From NCBI GenBank assembly GCA_000419545.1, contig ATTF01000010.1:3723-38257 (forward strand): a stretch of DNA of 34,535 nucleotides, read 5' to 3'. The DNA comes from Candidatus Pelagibacter ubique HIMB058 (GTDB lineage: Bacteria; Pseudomonadota; Alphaproteobacteria; Pelagibacterales; Pelagibacteraceae). Under the pieces are notes generated by a model. It made no database searches and was not told where the DNA came from. It saw only the letters and a program-made list of their open reading frames with translations. The translations under genes were made by a program, and so were the position numbers. The stretch's first letter is position 1. Each line of letters starts with the position of its first letter. Positions 7,634-16,011 of this stretch are shown here, in pieces.

Positions 7634-9007
7634 ATGAAAGTAGAAGTTAAATCAAAAAAAGGTCTTAGAACAGTTTTATCTGTAATAGTTGATAAAAAAA
7701 ATATTCAGACAAAGATGAATGATAGACTTAATGAGTTACAAAAAGAAGTTGCTCTTAAAGGTTTCAGACCAGGAAAAGTTCCACCAGCAGTTATAAAAAG
7801 CCAATTCGGAAAATCAATTTATGGAGAGGTAGTTGATAAAATTTTAAGAGAAACATCTTCAAAAGCTATAGATGAAAAAAAATTAAAGGTTGCTGGCCAA
7901 CCTAAAATTGATCTTAAGCAGTTTGGTGAAGGTAAAGATTTAAACTATGAACTTCAAATCGATTGTATGCCAAAAGTTGAACTGAAGAGTTTTGAAAAAT
8001 TTAAAGCTACAGAATATAAAATAAAAATTGAAAACAAAATTATTGAAGAAAAATTAAAAGAAATTGCATCTCAAAATAAACAATTTGAAGATAAAAAGGA
8101 AAATGAAAAGGCAGTAATCGGAGACCAGGTTGTTTTTGATTATTCTGCGACAGTTGATGGAAATAAATTTGATGGAAGTGAAGGCAAAGGTGTTCAAATT
8201 GAATTAGGTAAGGATCTTTTCTTAAAAGGTTTCGATGAACAATTAGTTGGTGTAAAAAAAAGAGATGAAAAAACAGTAGACGCAACTTTGCCTGCTAACC
8301 ATCCTAAAAAAGAATTAGCTAATAAAAAAACAAAATTCGTTTGTAAAATTTCTAACATTAAAAAATCTAAAGAAAGCAAGATTGATGATAATTTTGCTAA
8401 AATGATGGGCGCAAAAGATGTAAAAGATTTAAATTTATTAATTGAAAAACAAATTTCAAGTCAATATTCACAAGCATTAAATTCTATTACTAAAAAAGAA
8501 ATTTTAGATCAGATTGAAAAAAATCATCAAATAGATTTACCTCAAAACTTAATTGATCAAGAAATTTCTATTATGACGCAAAATTTAAAGCCAGAAGAGA
8601 AAGAAAAACATAAAATAAATAATGAAAAATTAGCTAAATCCAGAATTAAGTTAGGACTTTTATTAAATGAATATGGAGAAGAAAATAATCTTAAAGTAAC
8701 TGATGACGAAGTAAGAGCAGAAATTCAAAAACAAATAAAAGGTATGCCAGGACAAGAAAAAATGGTTTTAGATTATTATCAAAAAAATCCAAGCGCTTCG
8801 CAAAGCTTAAAAGGTTCACTTTATGAGGAAAAAATTATTGATCTTATAAAATCTAAAATTAAACTTACCTCTAAAGAAATTAACTCTAAAGAAGCAGAAA
8901 AAATTATATCTGAATTTAATAAACCTGATGTAAAACAAGTAGATGGAAACAAACCAAAATCTTCTTCAAAAGATAAGCAAAAATCAAAAAAAATTAGTAA
9001 AAAGTAA
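7634..9007 (+). CDS. tig: Trigger factor, ribosome-associated chaperone
   Basis: Folding chaperone of 457 aa that binds at the ribosome exit tunnel. The N-terminal ribosome-binding domain carries the signature GFRPGKVPPAVI (near residue 43). The FKBP-type prolyl isomerase domain follows with GDQVVFDYSATVDG, FDGSEG and FLKGFDEQLVG (about 163-205), then the helical C-terminal chaperone domain. The last 25 or so residues are a lysine- and serine-rich tail. It heads the tig-clpP-clpX-lon cluster. The ATG comes 9 nt after the tRNA-Leu CCA with no Shine-Dalgarno, so translation is either leaderless-like after tRNA processing or from a longer precursor. Confidence 0.97.
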   Translation: MKVEVKSKKGLRTVLSVIVDKKNIQTKMNDRLNELQKEVALKGFRPGKVPPAVIKSQFGKSIYGEVVDKILRETSSKAIDEKKLKVAGQPKIDLKQFGEGKDLNYELQIDCMPKVELKSFEKFKATEYKIKIENKIIEEKLKEIASQNKQFEDKKENEKAVIGDQVVFDYSATVDGNKFDGSEGKGVQIELGKDLFLKGFDEQLVGVKKRDEKTVDATLPANHPKKELANKKTKFVCKISNIKKSKESKIDDNFAKMMGAKDVKDLNLLIEKQISSQYSQALNSITKKEILDQIEKNHQIDLPQNLIDQEISIMTQNLKPEEKEKHKINNEKLAKSRIKLGLLLNEYGEENNLKVTDDEVRAEIQKQIKGMPGQEKMVLDYYQKNPSASQSLKGSLYEEKIIDLIKSKIKLTSKEINSKEAEKIISEFNKPDVKQVDGNKPKSSSKDKQKSKKISKK

Positions 9008-9029
9008 TCAATAGTTGTATAAATCAGTT

Positions 9030-9641
9030 ATGAGTCGTGAGCTAGAAGAAAAAATGAATAGTCTTATCCCTATGGTGGTCGAGCAAACCGGAAAAGGTGA
9101 AAGAGCTTACGATATTTATTCTAGATTACTAAAAGAAAGAATTGTTTTTTTAGTTGGTCCAGTAAATGATGCAGTAGCTTCATTAGTAACAGCTCAGTTA
9201 TTATTTTTGGAGTCTGAAAATCCAAATAAAGAAATTAATTTTTATATAAATAGCCCCGGCGGATTAGTAACTGCGGGTCTTGGTATTTATGATACCATGC
9301 AATATATTAATTCTCCTGTGTCAACACTTTGTATCGGTCAAGCTTCATCTATGGGATCTTTTCTTTTAGCGGCTGGAGAGAAAGGAAAAAGATATTCTCT
9401 TCCTAATTCTAGAATTATGGTTCACCAGCCCTCCGCCGGCTTTCAGGGACAAGCAACAGATATTCAAATACATGCTAAAGAAATTTTATCTCTCAAAGAA
9501 AGATTAAATAAAATTTATTCTAAACATACTGGAAAATCTGTCGATGAAATTTCTAAAGCTTTAGAGAGAGATAACTTTATGACGGCAGATGACGCTAAAA
9601 AATTTGGTCTAATCGACTCTGTTGTGGAAAAAAGAAAATAA
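9030..9641 (+). CDS. clpP: ClpP, ATP-dependent Clp protease proteolytic subunit
   Basis: Serine protease of 203 aa that forms the barrel degrading substrates fed by ClpX. With the start used here the catalytic triad is S107 in GQASSMGS, H132 in IMVHQPSAG, and D181 in ERDNFMTA. The start is the ATG at 9030, giving [20 protein letters not shown], which fits alphaproteobacterial ClpP. A TTG at 9015 would add five residues with no support. It follows tig after 22 nt and precedes clpX by 79 nt. Confidence 0.97.
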   Translation: MSRELEEKMNSLIPMVVEQTGKGERAYDIYSRLLKERIVFLVGPVNDAVASLVTAQLLFLESENPNKEINFYINSPGGLVTAGLGIYDTMQYINSPVSTLCIGQASSMGSFLLAAGEKGKRYSLPNSRIMVHQPSAGFQGQATDIQIHAKEILSLKERLNKIYSKHTGKSVDEISKALERDNFMTADDAKKFGLIDSVVEKRK

Positions 9642-9647
9642 AACACA

Positions 9648-9691
9648 ATATCTAGATATCCATACAACTTCAACTTGCTATGCATTTAGCA
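9648..9691. promoter_or_regulatory. Palindromic elements between clpP and clpX
   Basis: The 79-nt gap holds a perfect 12-nt palindrome ATATCTAGATAT at 9648-9659 and an inverted repeat TGCTA-(6)-TAGCA at 9676-9691. They could be operator half-sites or a small hairpin for RNA processing. No U-tract follows, so a classical terminator is unlikely. Function is a guess. Confidence 0.3.
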
Positions 9692-9720
9692 GAGATTTAT
9701 ATTCATATTATTGATTCGTT

Positions 9721-10974
9721 ATGACAGAAAAAAATAACAAAAATATTCTTTATTGTTCTTTCTGCGGTAAAAGCCAACACGAAGTAAGAAAATTAATAGC
9801 AGGACCAACAGTTTTTATATGCGATGAGTGTGTTGAACTATGTATGGACATCATTAAAGAAGAGAATAAAAGCTCAATCGTAAAGCATCAAGATGGTGTT
9901 CCTTCTCCTAAAGAAATTTGCAAAGTGTTAGATGATTATGTTATTGGACAAAAATTTGCTAAAGAAATTTTGTCTGTAGCCGTGCATAATCATTATAAAA
10001 GATTAAATCACGAGGCAAAAAATAATAAAGATATTGAGCTTTCAAAATCAAACATACTACTAGTTGGCCCAACAGGATGTGGAAAAACTTTATTAGCACA
10101 AACTTTAGCAAGAATTCTAGATGTACCCTTTACAATGGCAGACGCAACTACTTTAACTGAAGCTGGTTATGTCGGAGAAGATGTTGAAAATATAATTTTA
10201 AAATTATTACAAGCTGCAGACTATAATGTTGAAAAAGCTCAAAGAGGAATAGTTTATATTGACGAGGTAGACAAGATTAGTAGAAAATCTGAAAATCCCT
10301 CAATTACCAGAGATGTGTCTGGAGAAGGTGTTCAGCAGGCATTGTTAAAGATTATGGAAGGTACAGTTGCAAGTGTTCCACCACAAGGTGGAAGAAAACA
10401 TCCTCAGCAAGAATTTCTACAAGTAGATACAACTAATATTTTATTTATATGTGGGGGTGCTTTTGCTGGTTTAGATAAATTAATAGACAGCAGAGGAAAA
10501 GGTAGTTCAATTGGATTTGGTGCAAAAGTTAAAAATTTTAAAGAGCAACCACTTTCAGAAATTATGAAAATGTTAGAGCCTGAAGATTTAATAAAATATG
10601 GATTGATACCCGAGTTTATTGGTAGAATGCCAATTATTGCTACTCTAGATGATCTCGATGAAAAATCTTTGATTAAGATTTTAAAAGAGCCAAAAAATTC
10701 TTTAATAAAACAATATCAAAGGTTATTTGAATTTGAAGAAGTAGAATTGGAGTTTAAAGATGAAGCCATTTCAGAGATAGCAAAAAAAGCTATATCAAAA
10801 AAAACTGGAGCAAGGGGCTTAAGATCAATATTAGAAAACATTCTTTTAAAAACAATGTTTGAATTACCAGATATGGAGGATGTTATTAAAGTTACTATTG
10901 ACAGCTCCGCAGTTAAAGGCGCGACAGAGCCGATCATAACATACGGTAAGAAATCATCAACATCTGTTGCATAA
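9721..10974 (+). CDS. clpX: ClpX, AAA+ unfoldase of the ClpXP protease
   Basis: Hexameric ATPase of 417 aa that recognises, unfolds and feeds substrates to ClpP. The N-terminal Cys4 zinc-binding domain has C12, C15, C34 and C37. Then come Walker A GPTGCGKT (116-123), the pore loop GYVG (149-152), Walker [11 protein letters not shown] (D181, E182), the ClpP-docking IGF loop in [12 protein letters not shown], and the sensor-2 arginine in [10 protein letters not shown]. All functional parts are intact. It lies directly downstream of clpP and upstream of lon. Confidence 0.98.
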   Translation: MTEKNNKNILYCSFCGKSQHEVRKLIAGPTVFICDECVELCMDIIKEENKSSIVKHQDGVPSPKEICKVLDDYVIGQKFAKEILSVAVHNHYKRLNHEAKNNKDIELSKSNILLVGPTGCGKTLLAQTLARILDVPFTMADATTLTEAGYVGEDVENIILKLLQAADYNVEKAQRGIVYIDEVDKISRKSENPSITRDVSGEGVQQALLKIMEGTVASVPPQGGRKHPQQEFLQVDTTNILFICGGAFAGLDKLIDSRGKGSSIGFGAKVKNFKEQPLSEIMKMLEPEDLIKYGLIPEFIGRMPIIATLDDLDEKSLIKILKEPKNSLIKQYQRLFEFEEVELEFKDEAISEIAKKAISKKTGARGLRSILENILLKTMFELPDMEDVIKVTIDSSAVKGATEPIITYGKKSSTSVA

Positions 10975-11024
10975 AATAAATTTGTTTCTTGAAATTTATG
11001 TATTAATCACCATATAGTGTGGAA

Positions 11025-13409
11025 ATGAAAGCTTCATATGTAAAACCTCTTTTACCACTTAGAGATATAGTGATATTTCCGTCTATGGTCGTCCCTTTAT
11101 TTGTTGGAAGGGAGAAATCAATCAAAGCATTACAAGAAGTAATGAAATCTGATAAATCTATAGTTCTTGTTACTCAAAAAAATTCAGAAATTGATGACCC
11201 ATCTAGTAAAGATCTTTACCAATATGGGTGTTTAAGTAAAGTTTTGCAGCTTTTAAAACTTCCAGACGGTACTGTAAAAGTTTTAGTAGAGGGAGAAAAA
11301 AGAATTAAAATTACCAAACACAACGAAGAGGTTAATAATTTTTTAACTTGTGAAGTAGAAATTGTCGAAGATAAAATAGATAACAAGGATTTAGATCAAT
11401 TAGCCCTAGGTTTGGTTAAAAAGTTTGAAAAATTACAAATTTTAAATAAAAAAGAGCTTAACGATTCTTCAATTAACTTGAAAAATTTAAAAGATCCAAC
11501 ACATATAGCAAATAATATTTCTTCAAATTTGAACATTCAAATTTTTGAAAAACAAGAACTTCTTGAAATTATTGACTTAAAAAAGAGACTAGAAAAAATT
11601 CACCAACTTATTGAGAAAGAATCGAGTGTACTTTCAGTTGAGAAAAAAATACGAGGTAGAGTTAAAAATCAAATGGAAAAAACTCAAAGAGAGTATTATT
11701 TAAATGAACAACTAAAAGCTATTCAGAAAGAATTAGGTGAAATAGATGAAGGTAAAGACGAGTTAACCTCTCTTTCAAAATCAATATCCGATGCAAAGAT
11801 GCCAAAACTTGCAAGAGAAAAATGTTTATCTGAATTAAAAAAATTAAAATCTATGAGCCCTATGTCTGCAGAAGCAACAGTTGTGAGAAATTATCTAGAC
11901 TGGATGACAGAGCTTCCATGGTCAAACAAGTCAAAAATAAATACTGACCTTAACAATGCTCAAAAAATTCTTGATGAGGATCATTATGGCTTAGAGAAAG
12001 TTAAAGAACGTATTATCGAATTTTTAGCTGTTCAAAAAAGAATTCAAAAAATGAAAGGTCCCATCTTATGTTTAGTTGGCCCTCCTGGTGTAGGAAAGAC
12101 CTCATTAGGAAAATCAATAGCTAAAGCAACCAATAGAAAATTTATTAGAATTTCACTAGGTGGGATTAGAGATGAAGCTGAAATTAGAGGTCACAGAAGA
12201 ACTTATATTGGTTCTTTACCGGGAAAAATAATCCAAATGATGAAAAAAGCAGGAACTAAAAATCCTCTTTTTTTATTAGACGAGATAGACAAGGTTGGCA
12301 ACGATTATAGAGGCGATCCATCTTCTGCTTTATTAGAAGCTTTAGACCCGGAACAAAATAAAGAATTTAATGATCATTATCTAGAAGTTGATTATGATTT
12401 GTCTGATGTAATGTTTGTGACAACAGCTAACACTTTGAACATCTTACCTCCTTTACTAGACAGGATGGAGGTGATTAGACTTTCAGGTTATACAGAAGAT
12501 GAAAAAGTAAATATCTCTCAAAAGTATCTTATTCCAAACCAAAGTAAAAATAATGGTCTAAAAAAAGAAGAATGGAATATTGATGAAAATATAAATAGAA
12601 AAATAATAAGACATTACACAAGAGAATCTGGTGTAAGAAATCTAGAAAGAGAAATATCTAAAATCGCAAGGAAACTAGTAAAAAAAATAGACAATAAAGA
12701 AAAAGTCAACATCCCTATCAATGAAAAAGATTTAAAAGATTTATTGGGAGTGCAAAAATTTAATTATGGAGAAATAGAAGAAGAGAATAGAGTAGGAGTA
12801 GTAACTGGGTTAGCATGGACAGAAGTTGGAGGTGAGATATTAAAAATAGAGTCTGCTATAATGCCAGGAAAAGGTAAAATGCAAATTACAGGAAAACTTG
12901 GTGATGTAATGCAGGAGTCTGTGAAAGCGGCGAAATCATATATAAGATCTAAAAGTTTGGATTTTGGAATAATACCTCCTATTTTTGATAAAAAAGATTT
13001 TCATATTCACGTTCCTGAAGGCGCAACTCCAAAAGATGGTCCGTCCGCGGGTGTAGGCATGGTGACTTCAATAATATCCGCTATCACTGAAATTCCAGTA
13101 AATAAAGATGTTGCAATGACCGGAGAAATTACTCTCAGAGGCCTTGTTCTTCCAATTGGAGGTTTAAAAGAAAAATTACTCGCAGCTCATAGAGCTGGAA
13201 TTAAGAAGGTCTTAATCCCTATTGAGAACAAAAAAGATTTAATTGAGGTTCCAAAAACAGTTTTAGACTCAATAGAAATAATTCCAGTTAAAAATGTTGA
13301 AGAGGTTTTGAAAGTGGCACTTACAAAAACATTAAAAAGAGTTGAGTGGGTAGAGGTTGATCAAATGACTAAAAAAGATAAATTAAAAAAAGAGTTAAGC
13401 ACTCACTAA
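11025..13409 (+). CDS. lon: Lon, ATP-dependent protease
   Basis: LonA-type protease of 794 aa that degrades misfolded and regulatory proteins. It has the N-terminal substrate domain (PLLPLRDIVIFP onwards), Walker A GPPGVGKT (352-359), Walker B with D419 and E420 in LFLLDEIDK, and the C-terminal protease domain with catalytic S674 in PKDGPSAG and K717 in GGLKEKLLAAHRAG. I use the ATG at 11025; a GTG at 11019 would add two residues. It ends the tig-clpP-clpX-lon run. 22 nt separate it from the convergent GT17 gene. Confidence 0.98.
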   Translation: MKASYVKPLLPLRDIVIFPSMVVPLFVGREKSIKALQEVMKSDKSIVLVTQKNSEIDDPSSKDLYQYGCLSKVLQLLKLPDGTVKVLVEGEKRIKITKHNEEVNNFLTCEVEIVEDKIDNKDLDQLALGLVKKFEKLQILNKKELNDSSINLKNLKDPTHIANNISSNLNIQIFEKQELLEIIDLKKRLEKIHQLIEKESSVLSVEKKIRGRVKNQMEKTQREYYLNEQLKAIQKELGEIDEGKDELTSLSKSISDAKMPKLAREKCLSELKKLKSMSPMSAEATVVRNYLDWMTELPWSNKSKINTDLNNAQKILDEDHYGLEKVKERIIEFLAVQKRIQKMKGPILCLVGPPGVGKTSLGKSIAKATNRKFIRISLGGIRDEAEIRGHRRTYIGSLPGKIIQMMKKAGTKNPLFLLDEIDKVGNDYRGDPSSALLEALDPEQNKEFNDHYLEVDYDLSDVMFVTTANTLNILPPLLDRMEVIRLSGYTEDEKVNISQKYLIPNQSKNNGLKKEEWNIDENINRKIIRHYTRESGVRNLEREISKIARKLVKKIDNKEKVNIPINEKDLKDLLGVQKFNYGEIEEENRVGVVTGLAWTEVGGEILKIESAIMPGKGKMQITGKLGDVMQESVKAAKSYIRSKSLDFGIIPPIFDKKDFHIHVPEGATPKDGPSAGVGMVTSIISAITEIPVNKDVAMTGEITLRGLVLPIGGLKEKLLAAHRAGIKKVLIPIENKKDLIEVPKTVLDSIEIIPVKNVEEVLKVALTKTLKRVEWVEVDQMTKKDKLKKELSTH

Positions 13410-13432
13410 ATATTAAGTTATAAATTAATATT
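13409..13432. terminator. Possible weak bidirectional hairpin between lon and the GT17 gene
   Basis: A perfect 8-bp inverted repeat, AATATTAA and TTAATATT with an 8-nt loop, sits exactly between the two convergent stop codons. All stem pairs are A-T and there is no G/C clamp, so stability is low. The position makes a shared terminator plausible but chance is possible in such AT-rich DNA. Confidence 0.3.
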
Positions 13433-14322
13433 CAATCAATCCATTCTTGAAATTTGTTTAGGTTAGAAGAGATGTAAGTTGGTAATTTTTCTTTATCAAT
13501 TTTTTTCAAAATTGATTTTCCAGACCACTTATATCCTTTTTGATCGACATTATGATCATACATAACTCTCTTTTCCGAGATCATTTCTCTCAAATTATTG
13601 ATATTAAGACCACTTTCTTCATATTCATAGTGGTGGGCAAAATTTAACAATTTTTTTTCTAATTCTTCAGCAGTTCTAAGGCAAGTAAAATGCCAGCCAC
13701 CATTTTTTACAAAATATAAATTTGAATACTTTTTTTTAGAAAATAAAACATCCAGCCTCCAACTAGAGTATTTTTTTCCCTTAATATTTCTTATCCATTG
13801 TGGAGATAAAAAATTTTTTTTCTTTGTAGCTTTTGTTCCAAACCAATTATAATCCTCATAAAGAAGATTTAATTTATAGTAAAACATTTTTTGTTCAAAA
13901 ATGACTATATTGTTTTTTATTTTTTTAAAGTCCAATTCATTTAAGTTTGGTATTTCATCAAGGTCACTAATAAAAATTAAGTCATCATTGTTTGCCCCTT
14001 TAATTCCATTTGAAAGATTTTCCCTTTGAAAATAATCTCGGGCCATACCATTCAGAATTAATTTTTCGCCACGCTTTTCCTTTGTGTCAGCATCATTTAG
14101 CTCTAATATATTCTCTGGCTGTTCATCAACTACAATATAAGTTATTTTATCTTTAAATTTTTTAAATTTTTTTATATCGAATTTTAATTGTTTTGGTGAA
14201 CCATTATGGGTGTATGTTGCTTCTGTAATTACAAATTTTTTAACAAATTTATCAAGTGAATTTAAACGTATATCTAGAAGCAAATCTTCATCAAAATACA
14301 TGAAGCAATCGTATATATTCAT
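13432..14322 (-). CDS. Glycosyltransferase family 17-like protein
   Basis: Protein of 296 aa resembling the GT17 family (beta-1,4-GlcNAc transferase type). The opening IYDCFMYFDEDLLLDIRL and the segment VITEATYTHNGSPKQL are typical. The acidic metal-site motif DLIFISDLDEIPN (S119-D122) follows MARDYFQREN. A late WHFTCLR segment also fits. No signal peptide or membrane segment is seen, so it probably acts in the cytoplasm on a surface glycan precursor; acceptor and donor are unknown. It is divergent from the neighbouring SDR gene with 52 nt between them. Together they look like an accessory carbohydrate pair between core genes lon and anmK. Confidence 0.82.
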   Translation of the reverse strand: MNIYDCFMYFDEDLLLDIRLNSLDKFVKKFVITEATYTHNGSPKQLKFDIKKFKKFKDKITYIVVDEQPENILELNDADTKEKRGEKLILNGMARDYFQRENLSNGIKGANNDDLIFISDLDEIPNLNELDFKKIKNNIVIFEQKMFYYKLNLLYEDYNWFGTKATKKKNFLSPQWIRNIKGKKYSSWRLDVLFSKKKYSNLYFVKNGGWHFTCLRTAEELEKKLLNFAHHYEYEESGLNINNLREMISEKRVMYDHNVDQKGYKWSGKSILKKIDKEKLPTYISSNLNKFQEWID

Positions 14323-14374
14323 CTTAATTGAGTTATAATAAAAAATAATATAAGTAAATATTAATCATATATAC

Positions 14375-15172
14375 ATGAAGAAAAAAATAATCATTACTGG
14401 TGGGTTAGGCTATATAGGAACAGAACTATGTAAATTATATTCTGGCGTTAGTTGGCATCATGATATTACAATAATTGATAATAGGTTTATTTCTGAAAGA
14501 GTGAATCAGTTAAGAAATTGGAATATGGAATTTATTCAAGGAGATATCCTCAATAAAGAACTTGTCAAAAAATATTGTCATGATGCAGACGTAGTACATC
14601 ACTTAGCTGGAGTTACTGAGGTACCCAGAACTAAAACAGAATCTTCAAAAGAACAAGATGAAAAGATAAAAGAAGTTGGAGTGAGAGGAACACAAAATAT
14701 CTTAGATGTAATAAACAAAAAATGTAAAATTATTTTTCCTTCCACTCACGTTGTTTACGAAGGAATTAATGAAGTAAGAACTGATATAAAGGAAGATGAC
14801 GCTACAAAGCCAGTGCTATCATATTCTAGTTCTAAAGCATTGAATGAAGATCAACTAAAAAAATCTGGAAAAAATTATATTATTTTAAGACTTGGTTCAG
14901 TTTATGGTTATTCAACAGACAGTATGAGAATAGATATAATGCCAAATTTATTCTCAAAAATAGCATCTCAAAATGGAACTTTAAAATTATTTGCTGGAGG
15001 CAGACAAATAAAAAGTCTTGTTCCCTTAATCGACGTTGCAAGATGTTTCAAATTTATGGAGGAGAAAAATGAAATAAATTCTGAAATATTTAATTTAACG
15101 AAAGACACTCTATCAGTTAAAGAAGTGGCTCAAGTTTGTAAAATCTGTAAGTGTAGTAACTCCATCCTCTAG
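14375..15172 (+). CDS. NAD-dependent epimerase/dehydratase (extended SDR), 3'-truncated
   Basis: Sugar-nucleotide SDR with the Rossmann glycine motif GGLGYIG (residues 9-15), an active-site serine/threonine in FPSTHVVYEG, and YxxxK as Y150-K154 in SYSSSKALN. Such enzymes epimerise, dehydrate or reduce nucleotide sugars for surface glycans; the substrate is not clear. The reading frame is 265 aa, about 50-70 residues shorter than usual for this type. After SVKEVAQVCK the last nine residues (ICKCSNSIL) are simply the complement of anmK coding sequence. The gene therefore seems to have lost its own 3' end. The fold core is present but the substrate-side C-terminus is not, so activity is doubtful. 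Confidence 0.8.
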   Translation: MKKKIIITGGLGYIGTELCKLYSGVSWHHDITIIDNRFISERVNQLRNWNMEFIQGDILNKELVKKYCHDADVVHHLAGVTEVPRTKTESSKEQDEKIKEVGVRGTQNILDVINKKCKIIFPSTHVVYEGINEVRTDIKEDDATKPVLSYSSSKALNEDQLKKSGKNYIILRLGSVYGYSTDSMRIDIMPNLFSKIASQNGTLKLFAGGRQIKSLVPLIDVARCFKFMEEKNEINSEIFNLTKDTLSVKEVAQVCKICKCSNSIL

Positions 15173-15955
15173 TGATAATCCTCTTGCGAATGAAATATCA
15201 AAATCATTAGTATCAAAGGATTTTTTTTCCTTGCTTTCTCTATTTGAATAAAGTTCTTGTGCTTGTTCAAAAATAATTTCATTTTTTGTCCCACTTAAAG
15301 CTAAGTTACCGGCCTCATCAAATTTTTTATTAGAATTTTTTCTGACCCAAGAGTCGATTAGACAATTACCTGGTCCAAGATCCTTGCTGAAAAGATCACT
15401 AAAATTATTTTTTTCTTTTACAATGGTTATATTTGAGATACCTCCGATATTTAGAAAACAAACAGGTAGATTAATGTTATGTTGTAATGCTAACAAATGG
15501 TGAAATACAGGCGTTAATGGTGCACCTTGACCTCCATTTAAAATATCATTTCTCCTAAAATCATATACGATTTTTTTTTTGGTTAATTGACCTAAAAGTT
15601 TTCCATTACCTAATTGTCTTGAAATTTTTTCTTTAAAATTATGATAAATAGTTTGACCGTGAAATCCTACGATAGTCTCATCATCAATTTTAAAGTCTTT
15701 AATTATCTCAGCGTGGAAAATTGTTATTTTTCTCTCTAAGTCGTTTAGCTCACTATTAAAATCTGCTAGGTGAGAAATATTGTGAATTTTTTCTTTCAGT
15801 GTGTGAATATCTCTATAAATATTAAAGTCATATTCAAAATATTTGTCTGCCAGAACCTTGTACTCATCAAGTCCATTAGTTTTAATTAAAGACGCATCAA
15901 CTCCATCCCCAGAAGTACCGCTCATTAAACCTAAAGATATCCAATTTTTATTCAT
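15113..15955 (-). CDS. anmK: Anhydro-N-acetylmuramic acid kinase, 3'-truncated (probably non-functional)
   Basis: AnmK phosphorylates and opens 1,6-anhydro-MurNAc in cell-wall recycling. The N-terminal kinase loop GLMSGTSGDGVDAS (9-22), the FHGQTIYH motif near 98, NGGQGAPLTP near 140, and the catalytic aspartate D201 in LGPGNCLIDSW are all clear. The reading frame is 280 aa against roughly 370 for the family. Homology stops after the SLEDGVTTLTDFT segment (T273), and the last seven residues (NLSHFFN) are the complement of the SDR gene. The missing C-terminal part normally supplies a glycine-rich nucleotide-binding motif, so this copy is probably a pseudogene or an assembly artefact. tyrS lies divergently upstream. 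Confidence 0.85.
   Translation of the reverse strand: MNKNWISLGLMSGTSGDGVDASLIKTNGLDEYKVLADKYFEYDFNIYRDIHTLKEKIHNISHLADFNSELNDLERKITIFHAEIIKDFKIDDETIVGFHGQTIYHNFKEKISRQLGNGKLLGQLTKKKIVYDFRRNDILNGGQGAPLTPVFHHLLALQHNINLPVCFLNIGGISNITIVKEKNNFSDLFSKDLGPGNCLIDSWVRKNSNKKFDEAGNLALSGTKNEIIFEQAQELYSNRESKEKKSFDTNDFDISFARGLSLEDGVTTLTDFTNLSHFFN
15137..15142. other. Putative deletion or rearrangement junction fusing SDR and anmK 3' ends
   Basis: The plausible family-like sequence of the plus-strand SDR ends at about K256 (base 15142) and that of minus-strand anmK at about T273 (base 15137). The two meet within six bases, TGTAAA. Both genes are cut at the same place, as expected of one deletion between convergent genes, possibly at a short microhomology, or of a false join during assembly. 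Confidence 0.6.
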
Positions 15956-16011
15956 ATTTTTATTTATTTATAACAATATTTGTATAATAGTTACTAAAGT
16001 AAAATATCACT

